Source: Hydrangea macrophylla (lineage: Eukaryota > Streptophyta > Magnoliopsida > Cornales > Hydrangeaceae). From it: 64,000 nucleotides of DNA. Where the stretch lies: positions 25,906,001 through 25,970,000 of the forward strand of contig CM066993.1 of NCBI GenBank assembly GCA_033977485.1, written 5' to 3'. This document shows, one piece after another, positions 9,703-22,559 of the stretch (its first letter is position 1; each line of letters opens with the position of its first letter). Both the position numbers and the translations under genes were made by a program. The notes below the pieces were generated by a model. It did not search any database, was not told the origin of the DNA, and worked only from the letters and a program-made list of their open reading frames with translations.

Positions 9703-10162
9703 CTAACATAAACTAAAAGAAAGTAAACTAAAAACAAAAACTGACTCAACTAAAAAAAACAAATAGCAATCACGCAACTAAGATAACAAGCACTCAACTA
9801 CTGTGATGCATGAATATTATCCTGTAATGCAATGACCGCGTCAAGCCCAGCGCCCCGGGTTTCCTAGCTAATGCAGTGCAATTAACCCTAAACTAATGCA
9901 AATAGTGCGTCACAGCGCCCTGACTTACAGTGGTTTAAAGCGAATTTCACAAGAAGCAATTTACTTGAATTTTTTTTTATTGATATTTTTATTTGCGTAA
10001 GCTCCTTTGATGTAATTAGCTGCTCCACTCGGAAACGTTGACTACAAAATAAAAGAACAAGTTAGTAACTAAAAACAAAACGGAAAATAAGAAAAATAAA
10101 AACTAATCTAATATTTACGAATTAACTAAACTAAGATTATAAAATTAAAGGTAGTAATGCAA
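9703..10162 (-). other. Leader of element E, truncated by T1
   Basis: Non-coding sequence between the E primer site and the outer end of the T1 LTR. It would lead to E's gag, which is absent. A short GC-rich patch at 9838-9868 stands out. Confidence 0.55.
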
Positions 10163-10180
10163 TCCCCGGCAACGGCGCCA
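10163..10180 (-). promoter_or_regulatory. E primer binding site (tRNA-Asp type)
   Basis: Minus strand TGGCGCCGTTGCCGGGGA, identical over 18 bases to the primer site of D. Its orientation shows that the E LTR lies to the right. Confidence 0.85.
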
Positions 10181-10191
10181 AAAATTGATCT

Positions 10192-11672
10192 TGTCAGAAT
10201 CAAGATATAAAAAGTGTTCTTTACTTTTCAAAAGATTTGCAGTGTGGAAGTAAAGGTCGAACCCACAGAGATTGATTAACTACAGCGACTTAATTTTAAA
10301 ACCTAACTTTAGTTAATTATGAAAACGGATTTTGATTTGGTTTGAATTAAACTAATAACAATAAAAATAAATCTAAACTATGAAAGCAATTAAAAGTGTT
10401 TTTGTAAATATGTAAAGTGAACCTAGGATTGCAACTCCACCACTAGCTTCATAATAAGGAATATTTATGAATTACTTTAGCTTACTAAGTTGGATGATTA
10501 TGGGGAATTGTAGCTACAAGCCTAATTCCTCCGACAAGAAGGATAATCATGGTTCAAGCACCAACATAATCCATCTTCGGTTAGCACGAATTATCCCACA
10601 CTAAACTAGGGTTGTGATCTAATCCGTCTATCCTAGGCATGGACTATTCGGATACTTGATAGCACAAATCAATAAAGCACCATCACATGTAAACAATCTA
10701 AACAAGCACAGCAAATATAGATCATTGAGCACATCACAGTCAAAATAGATCTAAGACAAGAATAAACTTTGAAAGTAACGATTTAATCAATATAAGTACG
10801 ATTTTATTATAAAAAATCTTCTAAACATGTAATCATCATCCATACATAATAAAACTAAAAGAAATACATAAATAAAACCCTATTACTTTGCTAGGGTTTC
10901 ATTGAAACCCTAGATCTAGAGTTAGTTGGCCATAGAATTGATGAACAGCAAGAGGTTGATGGAGGAGGCCATGGGAATCCTTGGTCTTCTTCTTCTTCTC
11001 CTTGCTTTTCTCTCTTCAAATGGCTGAAAATAATGTATAATATGGCTGTATATTAATGTGTCTAATGTTGTGTAATGATGTGTAATCCTAAATTTGAGTT
11101 AGAATAGGATTTATATAGAGTTTGGAAGGATTTAGGAAGCTTTCCTAAGCCAAATCGCACTAAAACTGCTATATTTTGTAATCTGGACGTCATATGCACA
11201 AACCACCTTCGCTGGGCACTTTAATTTAACAAAATGCGTGTTTTTGATTTTTGCACAGGTCGCTCGCGCGACCTGCTCGCGCGAGGTCCTTTTCGCTGCA
11301 CTACGCGACTTTCGTAGAATTACGATAACGTTTTGCTCGGAACTCGGATTGACTCGCCGTTTGAAGCCACGCGTCCGTAACTCAAAGATCTACATTTTAT
11401 ATCTCTGGAGAAATTTCTCAAATCCAAAGTATCCTTTGTCAAAAATGCGATTTTCCGAGACTTCTACTGCATTCAGCTTTCACCGGAATCATCGTTTGAG
11501 CCCAGAATGACTTCCAAAGCCACTAATCATTGGATTTTTGTGCATTTTCATATTAAAGCTCCAAAATCTACAAAATATAAAATACTTATTAAAAATTACT
11601 TAATAACTACATGAAATGGGCTAACAAAGCGTATTTTTAGGACTATAAACGGCAACTATTCGTCGCTGATCA
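10192..11672 (-). repeat. E 5' LTR
   Basis: The inner end is TTCTGACA, 11 bp from the primer site. The outer end is probably TGATCAGCGACG at 11,672, but an end a few bases further right is possible. A TATA box (TATATAAA, 11,110-11,117 minus) sits in the expected place. The sequence is unlike the A/B/C/D LTRs, so E is another family using the same primer tRNA. No 3' LTR is in the window. Confidence 0.65.
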
Positions 11673-14464
11673 ACGCATATAGGTGTATCTTAATAAAGTA
11701 CACTACATATATAAGAATATTAGTATATACTTTGCTAATAATTAAGATTGTGGTAATGTATGTTTTGAAAATTAAAAGGAGGGAAAAATTCTGTTAGCCC
11801 CGACACGCGAGAAAGCTGGCAGTGAGTGCCGCCCGGCATTCACTGAGTGCCGCCCGGCATTCACTGAATGCCGCCGGCAGCCATCGAGTGCCGCTAGCTG
11901 TAACAGACTGCTTTTCTCACATGTTCTAGAAGAAAACTTTGCACATGGGTTTCCACCCGAATTTACCCATTTAACCTTGATGTGTTGGTCTATATAAACA
12001 GGCCTTCATCTTCTTCATGGGGACTTTTTACTCTTACTTTTAAAATTTTTCACTAGAGAGAGATGTAATAGAGAGAATTGGAAGAAGAATTGAAGAATTT
12101 TGAGAAGAACTTGAAGATACTTGGAAGCATTTCACAAGGAATAGAAGAAATATTTGAGGTCTTGGAGGTAACCTCTCAATCACTTGGTAGAATTAGGAGA
12201 TCTCAATCACAAGTTCATAGTTCTAGGAAATTTTACACATTTTCAAAACCTCTCTTCCTACCCCATTTCATCACACACCACTTAGAGCTTGTGATTGAAT
12301 TTCAAAATGTTTCATGAATTTGGATCCAAAATAGAGCTTTGGATTCATGAATAAGAGAGTTTTGACTTTAAATCTTCAAATAATATTATGATTTCCTTTA
12401 TTTTGTTTATATTCTTCTCAAGAAATCTATGAGATCTTCAATATCTCATTAGATTTTTTGAGTTTGATCCTCTAATTCCCTATGATCTTATGATTTATAT
12501 GGGGATTAAAGTGGATTATGATCATCTCTACATGTGGTTTGTTGAAATTAAATTTTGGCTCATGGTTTGAAATCTCCTCACTAAAATCTTTTGGAATTCA
12601 TGCTATATTCCATAGAGGTTTATGTAGTTGGGATGTCATTTGTCTCCAAGGAACATTGCCTTGGTAGGAGGAATAATAATATGACTCTATATTCTCCAAG
12701 GACCATTAATTTGAGAGGAGAATAAGTTTCATGGATCTATATTCCTCAAGGATCATGCATTTGACAGAAGAATTTGATATAGATTTTCATTTAAAATAAG
12801 TAAGACCATAGGATTCTCTTGCTAGATCTCCAATTATGTGATCTATGATAGGAATCCATCAAGGTTAAATCTAGGGGTTTCTTCCTATTTCATCATTTGT
12901 CCCATTAATCATAATCAAACTTGATTCTAGTCATTTCTAGGATCATGGATCAAGTTGGTTTTAAACTATGAACATCAATTTAACAAAGGTGTAGTGAATC
13001 CATAAACCAATCGTGATCAAAGATTTTTTTGTAGGATCATGGCTCATTGGAATTGGATGAGACTAATTGGAGGATGTTCATAACCCATTTAAGTACCTCT
13101 GGGATTTTTGTTTTGAAGAAATTCCATGCCTAAGATGGTTTGGTCTTATGATTTCAAAACATGCAACTCTCTGTCCAAAATTTCAGAACAGCAAGTCCAT
13201 TTTCATATTAATAAATCAGAACCTTAACGGAGTTTCCCGGGTCCCTAATAATTTTTTCTAAGTACCTTAATGTGTTAGGAAGATAGCCTAAAATGATCTA
13301 AGCGCTTTTCATTCTTCTACTATTTTTAGAAAATCGTACAAGATCTCTGGACAGAGAGTTGTAGATTCCTGAGTGATGTCTAGTGTTTTCCATATTCCCA
13401 GAGATCTAACCGTTCAAACCTTGATTTTGTTTTTGGGTTATAAACTATACTCACAGAGGCATATCATATTCAACAATCATTAAGATCCAACCGTTGGAAG
13501 TATGGTTTTTCTATTTTTTAAAATCTGGTCTGCTCTGTGTAATTTAGGAAAAACAGTCACTGTTTTGTTTATTCTCATTGATTTTAATTTAGATCGTTCC
13601 CTAATGTCTTGGGATCCAAATCATGTTTTGTATAATGACAACTTCGATTAAATCCAGAGGCTAAGTGATCCAAATTAATGAATAAATCCATGTCTTATCC
13701 TTGTTCATATTCATTCATGTACATTAATGCTTATAATTAGAACTAGTTATTGGATAAAGTTGGATTTCATGCTTGCTAGATCTAAGCTAGAGAATTAGGA
13801 TTGATTTTTTGATATTATATTACTATGTGAAGCATGTGAACTAATCTTTGTTTTGTAGCGCATTTGAGGTATAATTTCTCATCTCTTTTCTAGTCTATTT
13901 CATTTGTTGATTTTCTTGATTTTCGACTCCATGCGCGACACCTTAGACTAGGTCTTGCCTTATGTGTTTATATACGTTAGAGACCTTTTCTTAGGTTTAT
14001 TTTATATGTATGCATTGCATGTTTAAATTCGCAGCTGGATCCCAGGTAAGTTTCCTAGTTCCCTATTAGCACATCATCTTGATTGCTATTTGAAATATGT
14101 CGCTTATGAATGATATTTTGTCGTTAGCAATCTTGCACCCTTTTCAACATGCTTGTGTAATGTATTATTTATATTTATGTATTAGTTGAGAGCACACTTA
14201 GATTATTGATTTGATTAAAAAGGATGATGAGTAGAGGCCTATCACGAGATAGGATGAAAGGGGGTATTTTTGTCCGCCGGGCTCCTTCCCCTTTCATTCC
14301 ATAATCCCCGGACCCAGATTATCTTTGGTTTCGCAAAAGATCAGTTTGCTTTCAAAATGGTTTCTTAATTTTCCTAAAAAATTACGTGGCGACTCTTTGA
14401 TTTTGAATTTGGAATTTGAAAAATGTTTTAAAAAGAAAAGTGGGCCCAAATGCCGGTATCCACA
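11673..14464 (+). repeat. H: Tat-type LTR fragment, plus orientation
   Basis: The end GGTATCCACA at 14,464 and the internal TGGCGACTCT (14,387-14,396) match the U5 organisation of T1. GTGCCGC repeats (11,821-11,900) precede TATATAAA (11,991). The start is missing, cut by E near 11,673. No primer site follows: minus-strand RNase H coding sequence of fragment I begins directly. A loose three-copy repeat (CCAAGGA...GGAGGAATA) lies at 12,640-12,780. No gene is recognisable; small ORFs are ignored. Confidence 0.6.
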
Positions 14465-16106
14465 GGGTCACAGGAAAGGCTAGCATATAATGTGTGAGGT
14501 AGCGGGTACACCATACCAGGGCCCAACAGGCTTTTTCTAGTGGTGAATAGTTTAGCTCATATCCAACCATCCTTTTACTCAAGTAGTATATTGCTCTTTC
14601 CATATGCTCCTCTTATTCTTCTTGGGCCGACATACACTCCATCGAGTTCTCGATTAAGGATCGGTATAGTAGAAAAGGTTTTTTGTGTTTGGGAGGTGAT
14701 AGGACATGTGGGTTCTGAATGTAGGTTTTGATCTTTTCAAAAGATTTTTGGCACTGGCTATCCCATTCAAACTTCTCTCTCTTTCTTAGCAATTTAAACA
14801 GTGGGTCGCAGGTCATGGTATGTTTGGATTTGAAACGACTGATGAACTGTATCCTACCTAGAAATCCCCTCAACTTCTTTTCATTTTTCGGTGACGGCAT
14901 TTTGGTTATTGCTTGAATTTTGGTCAAGTCTACCTCAATCCCCCTCTATGTAATGAGAAATCTTAACAGCTTCCCCGTGGTGACCCCAAAAGTGCACTTC
15001 TGCAGGTTTAATCTCATTCAAAACTTTCTTAGCCTCTCAAAGAACTTCTTCAACACCTTTAAATGCCCTCCCCTTACTTTGGCCTTTACTATCATGTCAT
15101 CCAGTATACCTCCACTTCTTTATGGATCATGTCATGTAATAACGTAGTGGCGGCCCTTTGATAAGTTGCACCCGCATTCTTAAGTCCAAATGGCATAACC
15201 CTATAACAGTAAGTCCCCGAGGGTGTGATAAAAGTAGTCTTCTCCATATCCTCTGGCACCATTAAAATCTGATTATACCCTGAGAATCCATCCATGAAAG
15301 ACAATAGTTCATGTCCCACGGTATTATCTACTAGCTCAATATAGGGTAAGGGGAAATCGTCCTTAGGGCTGGCTTTGTTCAAATCTCGGAAATCAACACA
15401 AACTCCAATACAACCATCTTTTTTTGGAAAGGAACCGGCACAATGTTAGCGACCCAATCTGGGTACTCGGCTACAATCAAGAATCCAGCTTTTAATTGCT
15501 TTTCAACTTCCTCCTTCACTTTAAGCGCCCATTCAGGCCTCACTAGCCTCAATTTTTGTTTTATGGGTTTTGAATTTGGGAAGAGGGAATATGATGTTGG
15601 ACTATCTCTAGATCAATTCCTAGCATATCATCATAAGATCATGCAAAGATATCTTTGAAGTCATTTAATAAATTGTTAATTCTTGGCTTTCCTCATTACT
15701 ATGTGTAGCGCCAATAGAAACATTTTGCAGATTATCTTCATTTCCCAAATTAATTGTCAAAGTGCTTTCTATGATTTTACATGTAGATTAATTTTCTTTT
15801 TCAATAAATTTTTGCAATTCATTCGGTATTTCATCACATTCATTGCATGCATCACAGTTATTATTATGCACAATCGAGTAAGCAGAATTGGTCATTTTCT
15901 CATTGACACTCTTAGGAGTGATAATAACAGACATGGAGATATTGAGACACCTCATATGGGCCATTATAGACTCCACGGGGGGGGGGGGATACCTCTCACT
16001 AGACTCAAACACCCACTCTTTGTTGACCCCTTGTGTAAGTTCAACAGTGTCACAGCCTGGTTAACTATCCACTAAATTCGACAGTCGGTCAAAATTTGGG
16101 TGTCTA
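14465..16106 (-). pseudogene. pol: I: Tat-lineage pol fragment (RT and start of RNase H), broken
   Basis: Read from right to left: a pre-RT segment with CDACNECDEIP near 15,830; RT fingers and palm at 15,382-15,092 (PKDDFPLPYIE, SFMDGFSGYNQI, MPFGLKNAGATYQRA); RT thumb at 14,927-14,613 (LRGFLGRIQFISRF); and the RNase H start at 14,603 (ERAIYYLSKRMVGYE). The YVDD active-site codons are disrupted by a two-base deletion at about 15,095. The frame runs into LTR H within RNase H. It overlaps the RNase H of F in content, so it comes from a second copy lying inverted. At its right end (about 16,050-16,106) are ~50 bp resembling the start of the F LTR (TATAGACACCCA). Confidence 0.8.
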
Positions 16107-18260
16107 TACTCGCCAGTTTTGTCACCCCTAAAGTCAGGGAAGCCTTTACTATTGTTCTTATTCATGTCATAGAATGCTATGGGATGCATGGTAGCCTAGG
16201 AATGAGATGAAGGGCATACAGAGAAAGCCATTTACTATTTGAGCAAGAGGATGACTGGATACTAGCTGAAGTATTCTCCACTACAAAAGACATGTTGGGT
16301 TTTGGTTTGGGCCACTCATCGTCTAAGGCATTACATGTTGGCCTTCCCTATTTCTCTTCGAAAAACTAGCATTGACCAGCAGAATTTCCCAATAGACCTT
16401 GATGCTATCTGAGTTTGACTTAACACATGCTACTAGCAAATCTATTTAAGGAAGGGCTATCACAGAACATTTAGCAAAACATTCGATAAGTCCGAAAAAT
16501 GAAGGAGAATTCATGTTCCCTGATGAAGGATTGATAGAATTAAGAAAAGACGTGTGGAAAATGCATTTTGATGGAGCTGCAAACCAGAAAGGATTTAGAG
16601 TAGGGATCATCCTTGTATCCCCTGAAGGAGCATATACCCCGTTTCACTATTAAGCTGAAATATACCTCCACCAACAACACTGCTGAGTACGAAGCTTGTA
16701 TCTTAGGGTTAGAAGTCGCATTGACTTTGGAAGTGAGGAAACTTGATGTATTCGGGGGTTCCAATCTGATTATATCCCAAGTTCGAGGAGACTGGATAGT
16801 CAAAGAAGAAAAGTTGAAGCCTTATCATAAGTACCTCAATTCTCTATGAACTCGCTTCTTGCATATCATGTTCTTCTACTTTCCTCGAGAAGAAAATCAA
16901 CTAGAGGACTCTTTGGCTACTTTAGCCTCAATGATCAAGATTCCTGTGGGGATAAAGTTAAAACCATTGATGATTGAATACAGAGAAAAGCCATCTTATG
17001 AGATGATTGGGGAAATAGAAGAAGCAATAGAACTTTTATGGTACACTGACGTGTGGAATTTCATTGAAAATGGGATATATCAACAAGGTGCATCAGAGAA
17101 AGATAAGAGAGCCATAAGAAGATTCTCGACTGAGTTCATGATTTATGGTAGAAGTCTCCTAAAGAAATGGGTTCAACTTGACATGTTTATATGGGAACTG
17201 TGCAAAGAAAATGATGGAGCAAATTCACGATGGGGTGTGTGGTCCTCACATGAGTGGACATATATTAGCCAAGAAGATCGTCTGGTAGGGGTATTATTAG
17301 ACTGCTATGGACAAAGACTACTACGAATATGTCAGAAGATGTCACAAGTGTTAGATCCATGCCAATATCAAGCACGTGCCGCCGTCAATAATATACAACA
17401 TGACTACCCCTTGGCCATTCTCAGTTTGGGGAATAGATGTTATTGGAAAAGTAAATTCGAAGGCATCTAATGGGCATTATTACATCCTGGTAGTAATTGA
17501 TTATTTCAAAAAATGGGTGGAAGAAGAGTCATATGCGATATTGAAGGCTAAAGACGTGGCCAGATTTATCAGAAGAAATATAATATGTTGATATGGGATC
17601 CTTCATGAGTTAAGATTTGATCATGGCAGTCATTTCTAGAACAAAGTTTTGGATTCACTAGAGGAATTCAAGATCGTGCATCATATGTCAGCACCGTATA
17701 GGACGCAAACAAATGGGGCAGTTGAAGCATCTAATAATAATTTAAAGATGATTCTAAGAAAGATGACTCATAAATATCGAGATTGGCATGAGAAACTGCT
17801 GTATGCATTGTGGGGATACAGAACATCTATAGGAGCCACTCCTTATTTGTTGGCCTACAGAATGGAAGCAGTACTCCCAGTTGAAGTAGAACTACCATCA
17901 CTGAGAATTATGGCTGAATCCGAGATTCTAGAATTTAATTAGCTAAGAAACAGTTATGAACAGCTAATGTTATATGATGAAAAGAGGTTAATTGTAATCG
18001 ATTATGTGCATGTGTATTAGAGAAGAATAGCTCGAGCATTCAACAAGAAGGTCTGTCCAAGAAAACATGAGGAAGGCAACCTTGTGCTTAAAGAATTAAA
18101 AGCACCAATTTTTTATCCTAGACAAAAATTCAAGCCAAATTGTGTTGGTCCATACATCATCAAGAAGCTTCTCTCTAGAGGAGCATAATACCTGATGGAT
18201 CTAGATGGAGTTAAATTCAATCAGCCAATCAACATTGACCGTCTCAAGAAATACGCTTGA
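16107..18260 (+). pseudogene. pol: Tat pol 3' part: RNase H, second RNase H, integrase
   Basis: The frame enters at SPVLSPLKSGKPLLL (about 16,108), then RNase H with EKAIYYLSKRMTGY (16,226). A second, archaeal-like RNase H domain diagnostic of Tat elements follows at 16,555-16,850 (NTAEYEACILGLE). The integrase zinc finger keeps both His and both Cys (GPHMSGH near 17,245; RRCHKC near 17,335). In the core, the first Asp (WGIDVIGK, ~17,430), the second Asp (FDHGSHF, ~17,620) and the Glu (GAVEASN, ~17,720) are all present. The end is RLKKYA-stop at 18,260. Many in-frame stops and shifts make it non-functional. The stop codon lies inside the first 3'-region hairpin. Confidence 0.85.
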
Positions 18261-18286
18261 CCTATTTCCTACTTGGGGATACGTAG
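18252..18286 (+). other. Tat 3'-region hairpin overlapping the pol stop codon
   Basis: Outer stem TACG(C)/ACGTA and inner pairing around ACTT with GGGGAT, as in T1 but weaker. The pol TGA (18,258-18,260) lies inside the 5' arm region. A second copy is at 18,365-18,400. Confidence 0.5.
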
Positions 18287-19090
18287 CCAACCTACTTGGT
18301 TTGGTCACTGCACTTGAACCTCTCAGCCACACTTCAAATACCTTCTTTTAAGACCTCGACCGAACTACTTTGGACCTGATTCCCACTTGAGGATAAATAG
18401 GCGAGCTTTCCTAGCGCTCGGTCCCTGAACCTTGCAAACTAGGGTAAAACTCTCAAGTTTTCTTGGAACTTCAAGATATCACTGCCACACTAGGGGCAAA
18501 CTTCCATTTATCCCTATCAACTAGGGGCAAACTATCATTTGCCTATACCCTGATACATGTTCTCTCTGGATCACTTGGCTATAAGAATTAAGCACCTAAG
18601 AGAAAAATCTGGTAATTCTTGATATTAAGTTTAAAAGTTTTTTGAAATCTAAAGATGCGAGTCTAATGACAAGACTAAAACATTATATGGAAAATTTTCA
18701 AAACTTCAAGATTACATGCAAAGCCAATACAATATCCTGCTACAAGATAAATTTTCATTTCAAACATGCAAATCCTTAGAAATTCAAGCATCAAAATCAA
18801 AAGACATTGTCGAGAAAGGGAATCACAAAAAATTTCCTTTCCATGTAACCAAGTCCTGTGTGTCAGTATGCAAAGTGTCAAGTAAATCAACCTCATGATA
18901 AGGAATGCAAAGCAAAAGCAAAGAATAGCATAAAGCAGCATCAAGCAAAGTCAAGAGTATAATCCCATCAAGTCTTGAGCAAATACATCAACATCAGTCT
19001 CAATACAGGAAGTAAGAAAGCAAAAAAGATAGTCATGGGTACATATGAAAGAGGTAATCATCATTAGCGGCGACGAGTAGCCCGTGGGTA
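18261..19090 (+). other. F spacer with second hairpin and PPT-like repeats
   Basis: Holds the hairpin CTACTT...CCTGATTCCC...AAATAG at 18,365-18,400, and two copies of CTAGGGGCAAACT at 18,488-18,545, the same core as in T1. The remainder (18,560-19,090) is AT-rich with no supported gene and would be 3' flank of the antisense gene. Confidence 0.55.
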
Positions 19091-21106
19091 TCAAACAGGC
19101 ATATCTGAGGCCGTAGAACTATCATCATCATCAATTTGACGCCTTTGCCTAGACACACCAACCCTATTAGAAGAGCCTGCATTCATCCATTCCAGTTGTG
19201 ATTAAAGCTGCTTGACTTGAGCCACCTGTCAGAAGAAAGAATCAGTACAAGATTAAAAGTGCAATTAAAAGAAGGAGAGATCAAGAAGTTTACCAGAGTC
19301 GCATCTCGATCTATATAGGTCTGACACATGCCATCCCACTACAAAAGAAGAGAGATGAGATTAGAAAGATCAGGAGAATAAGAAGTAATAAGTTCAGAAG
19401 TACTCACATGTCCCTCCCGGGCAATGTTCTAAGCTCTCAGATTCTGTACATAAGCTCGCTCTTAATTGAAAATAGCTCGGGGTACTGACTCATATTGCTC
19501 TGAAACTAGCTCATGTTCCACAAGATCACGGGGAATCTCCATTGAAGATATAACTCCATACAACATAGTTGAAGCTCGTCAGTCACAAGGAGGAATGGGA
19601 GATAAAGATCGACCAAGGCCACCCACGAAAGAGCTCCTCTATAAATGATAATGAGAAAAGAGAAAACAAGCATATAATCATAAATGAAGAAGCCATGAAA
19701 TACATGCGTGTCATCCGAAAGCGGGAAATTGGTTATCAGATGAGTGGCCCTGAAGACGTCATAGTTCTCCTCAGGTAGAGTAACTGAGGCAGAAGGGATT
19801 TCGTTCAAAGCATTGATAAGATGATCATCTCCCAAATTCTATGCCGACCTCATGCAAGAAGGCGGATCCTGTGGCACTAAGAGACGATCCTCCAAAACAG
19901 TCTAAGGAGCTACTCTTTCTCCAAGAAACCACTCAAGAACAGAGGGATCCTTGAGAAGAATCTTCTCTCTTGTCAACTGTCTGGCCAAGCCGATCTTAGC
20001 CACATCACAATTGGCTGCCCAAGGATGCTAGTTAACTTGATCAAATCTGAGATGGGTTAGAAAATCCCGACAAGAAATGACATTATGAGCACCGTTCTTG
20101 ACAGCTATGGCTTGGCGATGCAACTTCAGAGCCCGTGGAAAAATGTGCATATCTTCCTCCCGAAATGATGGAGCTGTCATGCAAAAGTACTCAAAGGTCC
20201 ACAACTACGAAAGAGTATATAGCAGTGGTCAAGAAATAGAACATCAATGATAAAATTTGAAATGAAAGCATTATTCGGTACCTCCCATGAACTCAAAAGC
20301 CACCGAATCCAGGGGATTTGACTCGAGAATGCTTTTCCATGTGACTATAAAGAATGGCTAAGCCAGCAGAACCCCAATCAAAGTCCGTAATCTCCTCAAG
20401 ATTTTGAAAGCTATCAAGCGTATTCAGTGTAATCCGCTCAGCTCGAGTAGAGAGAAGAGAGCAACCAAGAAAATATAAGATGAAAGCACGGGTAAGCTGC
20501 ATATCAGTGAATTGAGCTACTATTTTAGAAGACCAAAAAATGTTGGTAAACCATGTAATGCTCACACTCGATCCGTAACGATTTCTCTGGGTCAGAATAT
20601 TGCCTAGAAGTTGCTCAATAATAGTGGGATGTCTGTGGATGTTCTTCGCAAAGGCAAGATGATGCCCACTGAAAGAGATGTAAGTAATCATCGCAAAGTC
20701 AAGTGGGGTCATGGTTATCTCCCTAAAAGGCATTTCAAAAGTATTTGTGGAATCCCACCATGTCTTAGGAAGAGCTTGAATCATGGCCAGATCATTGGCA
20801 AATCTCTCTAGCAAGGTGACAAAAGACCCAAAGCCCGCTTGCTTGATATTGGATACTACTTGGGGACGTGATTTTGACAATTCATTAAACCATTTAAGGC
20901 ATTTTCCATGGATACCATGACCTCTAAGGTGCCCAAGCACATTCTAGAAGAAAATTGAAGGATGATTCCTAAGAATTTTGCAAGAATTTGAAAGCACATA
21001 TACATGAAGCAGAGAGATAATGAAAAATTAAAGAATGGGCTACCTCCTGACAAAAGCCCCTCTTAGAGATGTGATTTTGTTGCTCCTTCATAGTTGGATA
21101 ATCCAT
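19091..21106 (-). pseudogene. Antisense plant-mobile-domain (PMD) gene, six exons, decayed
   Basis: Read on the minus strand, six exons can be joined: 21106-21044, 20943-20282, 20204-19704, 19638-19408, 19338-19294 and 19225-19091. Introns of 100, 77, 65, 69 and 68 bp all begin GT and end AG, and all are phase 0. Exon 2 carries motifs of the plant mobile domain (PMD): WFNEL, QAGFGSF, WDSTNTFEMPFREITMTPLDFAMIT. Exon 3 opens LWTFEYF, the usual WxxEYF block. The last exon ends in an acidic tail (QIDDDDSSTASD). One base appears lost at the end of exon 2 (TG-AGT for TGG AGT), creating a TGA and a shift; exons 3, 4 and 6 hold further stops, several of which look like TGG to TAG/TGA or CAG to TAG changes. 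PMD proteins occur in host silencing factors and in transposons. Its antisense position between integrase and 3' LTR suggests capture by the element. Confidence 0.75.
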
Positions 21107-21940
21107 GGATTGAGTTGATGAAGCTCCACTAGCTTGAAATTGATTTCTACGTGTTTAAGAATTCTCACCTTGTCCGTGGGAACTCAAGGTTGTTGATGCT
21201 TGAAGCTTGAAGATAAAGGCTGAAGATGATGACTAGTGAAACCCTTGCCACTTGAACCTCCTAGAACAGAGAAGAATTGATGAAATCAACAAGGTTTTTG
21301 GAGGTTTTGATGCATTAAATCACTCAAAACATCAAGAAATTTCAAGATTTGAGCACCTTAGAGAATAGTGGTGATACATTGGAGATGAGATGAATGAAGA
21401 ACAAAAAGAAAAATGGGTTTAAAACCCAAAACTTGTGGCTGGCGGCTCCCAAGGGTGTGTGGGGAACTGCCATTTACTATTCACTTCCAGCCATTTCTCC
21501 ATTCTTGCTCTATATTTGCATTTTGGCCCCTAAAACTCTTGTTTTGACCCCGAATTGGCCCAATATTGGTATATAAGCCTTAAGAATGCCTAAAACTTGT
21601 TAGAATTGGTTTAAAGGACCCTTGGGAACTTGAATCTTGGTTAAAACCATTCACAGTTGAAGAAAAGTCCCGAGACATGAAGAATCGAGGGCACCTTAGC
21701 TTGAAAATAGCTAAGAATTGACGACTTACAGCAAACTCCCTTTATTTTTGGGATTAATTACGTGTTGTCTTAGAAAATGGACATTTGGGCCTACTATCGC
21801 TTGAGAATTACATCCAGAAAGGATTTATTGGATTAGAATACAGGATCATCAAAACCGTGATCGAGAAAGGGTCAGAATAAGCCCGACGGGTTGCAAGAAT
21901 GTTTAAATTGGTCGAAGCACCAACATGAGTCTTAGATAGA
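21107..21940 (-). promoter_or_regulatory. Upstream region of the antisense PMD gene
   Basis: On the minus strand a TATA-like CTTATATACC (about 21,575-21,564) lies roughly 460 bp before the ATG at 21,106, followed by a pyrimidine-rich stretch (about 21,410-21,370) that could be a leader. This would be the gene's own promoter inside the element, pointing against element transcription. Evidence is only sequence resemblance. Confidence 0.35.
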
Positions 21941-22545
21941 ATGAGCAGGACTTCTAGAATATTAGCCTTTTTACTCACATCTCAAAAATCTCAGATATCT
22001 CCCAAAGCAGAGAACTTTCAGTTATCGTCAGAATTACTTCCAGAAGAAAGATATACTTCAGCAAATTCATCAAATCAGAACCCGTACATCTCTCAGAATC
22101 ATAGAATCTCCCCAGCAGAGAAATTTCAAAATTCGTATTACCTCGAGATGAAGGGTATCTCTCAGCATCGAGTATCAAGACTGCCTCCAAATAAAGGGTT
22201 TCTCTCAAAACTATGTATCTGTCAGCATTAGGGCTGCCTCCAGATAAAGGGTATCTCTCAGAATTTGTGTATCAAAATACCTCTAGATATACAGTATCTC
22301 TCAGAATCATGTCTCTCTTTGCATCACATATCAGAATTGCCTCCAGATATAGGGTTTCTCTTAGCATCGTGTATTAGGATTGCCTCCAGATAAAGGGAAT
22401 CTCTTAGAATTCATGTATTAAAATCACCTCCAGATATAGGGTATCTCTCACAATCGTGTACATCTCAGAATCGTGTATCGGGCTTGCTTCCAGAAGTAGG
22501 GTATCTCTCAAAACCCATGTATCTCTCAGAATTCATGCATTAGAA
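21941..22545 (+). repeat. F minisatellite, CCTCCAGATATAGGG-TATCTCTCAG family
   Basis: About ten degenerate copies of a unit with CCTCCAGATAAAGGG, TATCTCTCAGAAT and CATGTAT, spaced 50-70 bp. Small ORFs on both strands follow from the repetition. Confidence 0.75.
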
Positions 22546-22559
22546 CAGAAGATTTATCC

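Noticed and set aside
15683..16075. 130-aa plus-strand ORF
   Set aside because: Antisense shadow of the Tat pol fragment I.
20293..20940. Intact host PMD gene
   Set aside because: The open stretch is only exon 2 of a longer model with stops and a lost base, and sits within a retrotransposon.
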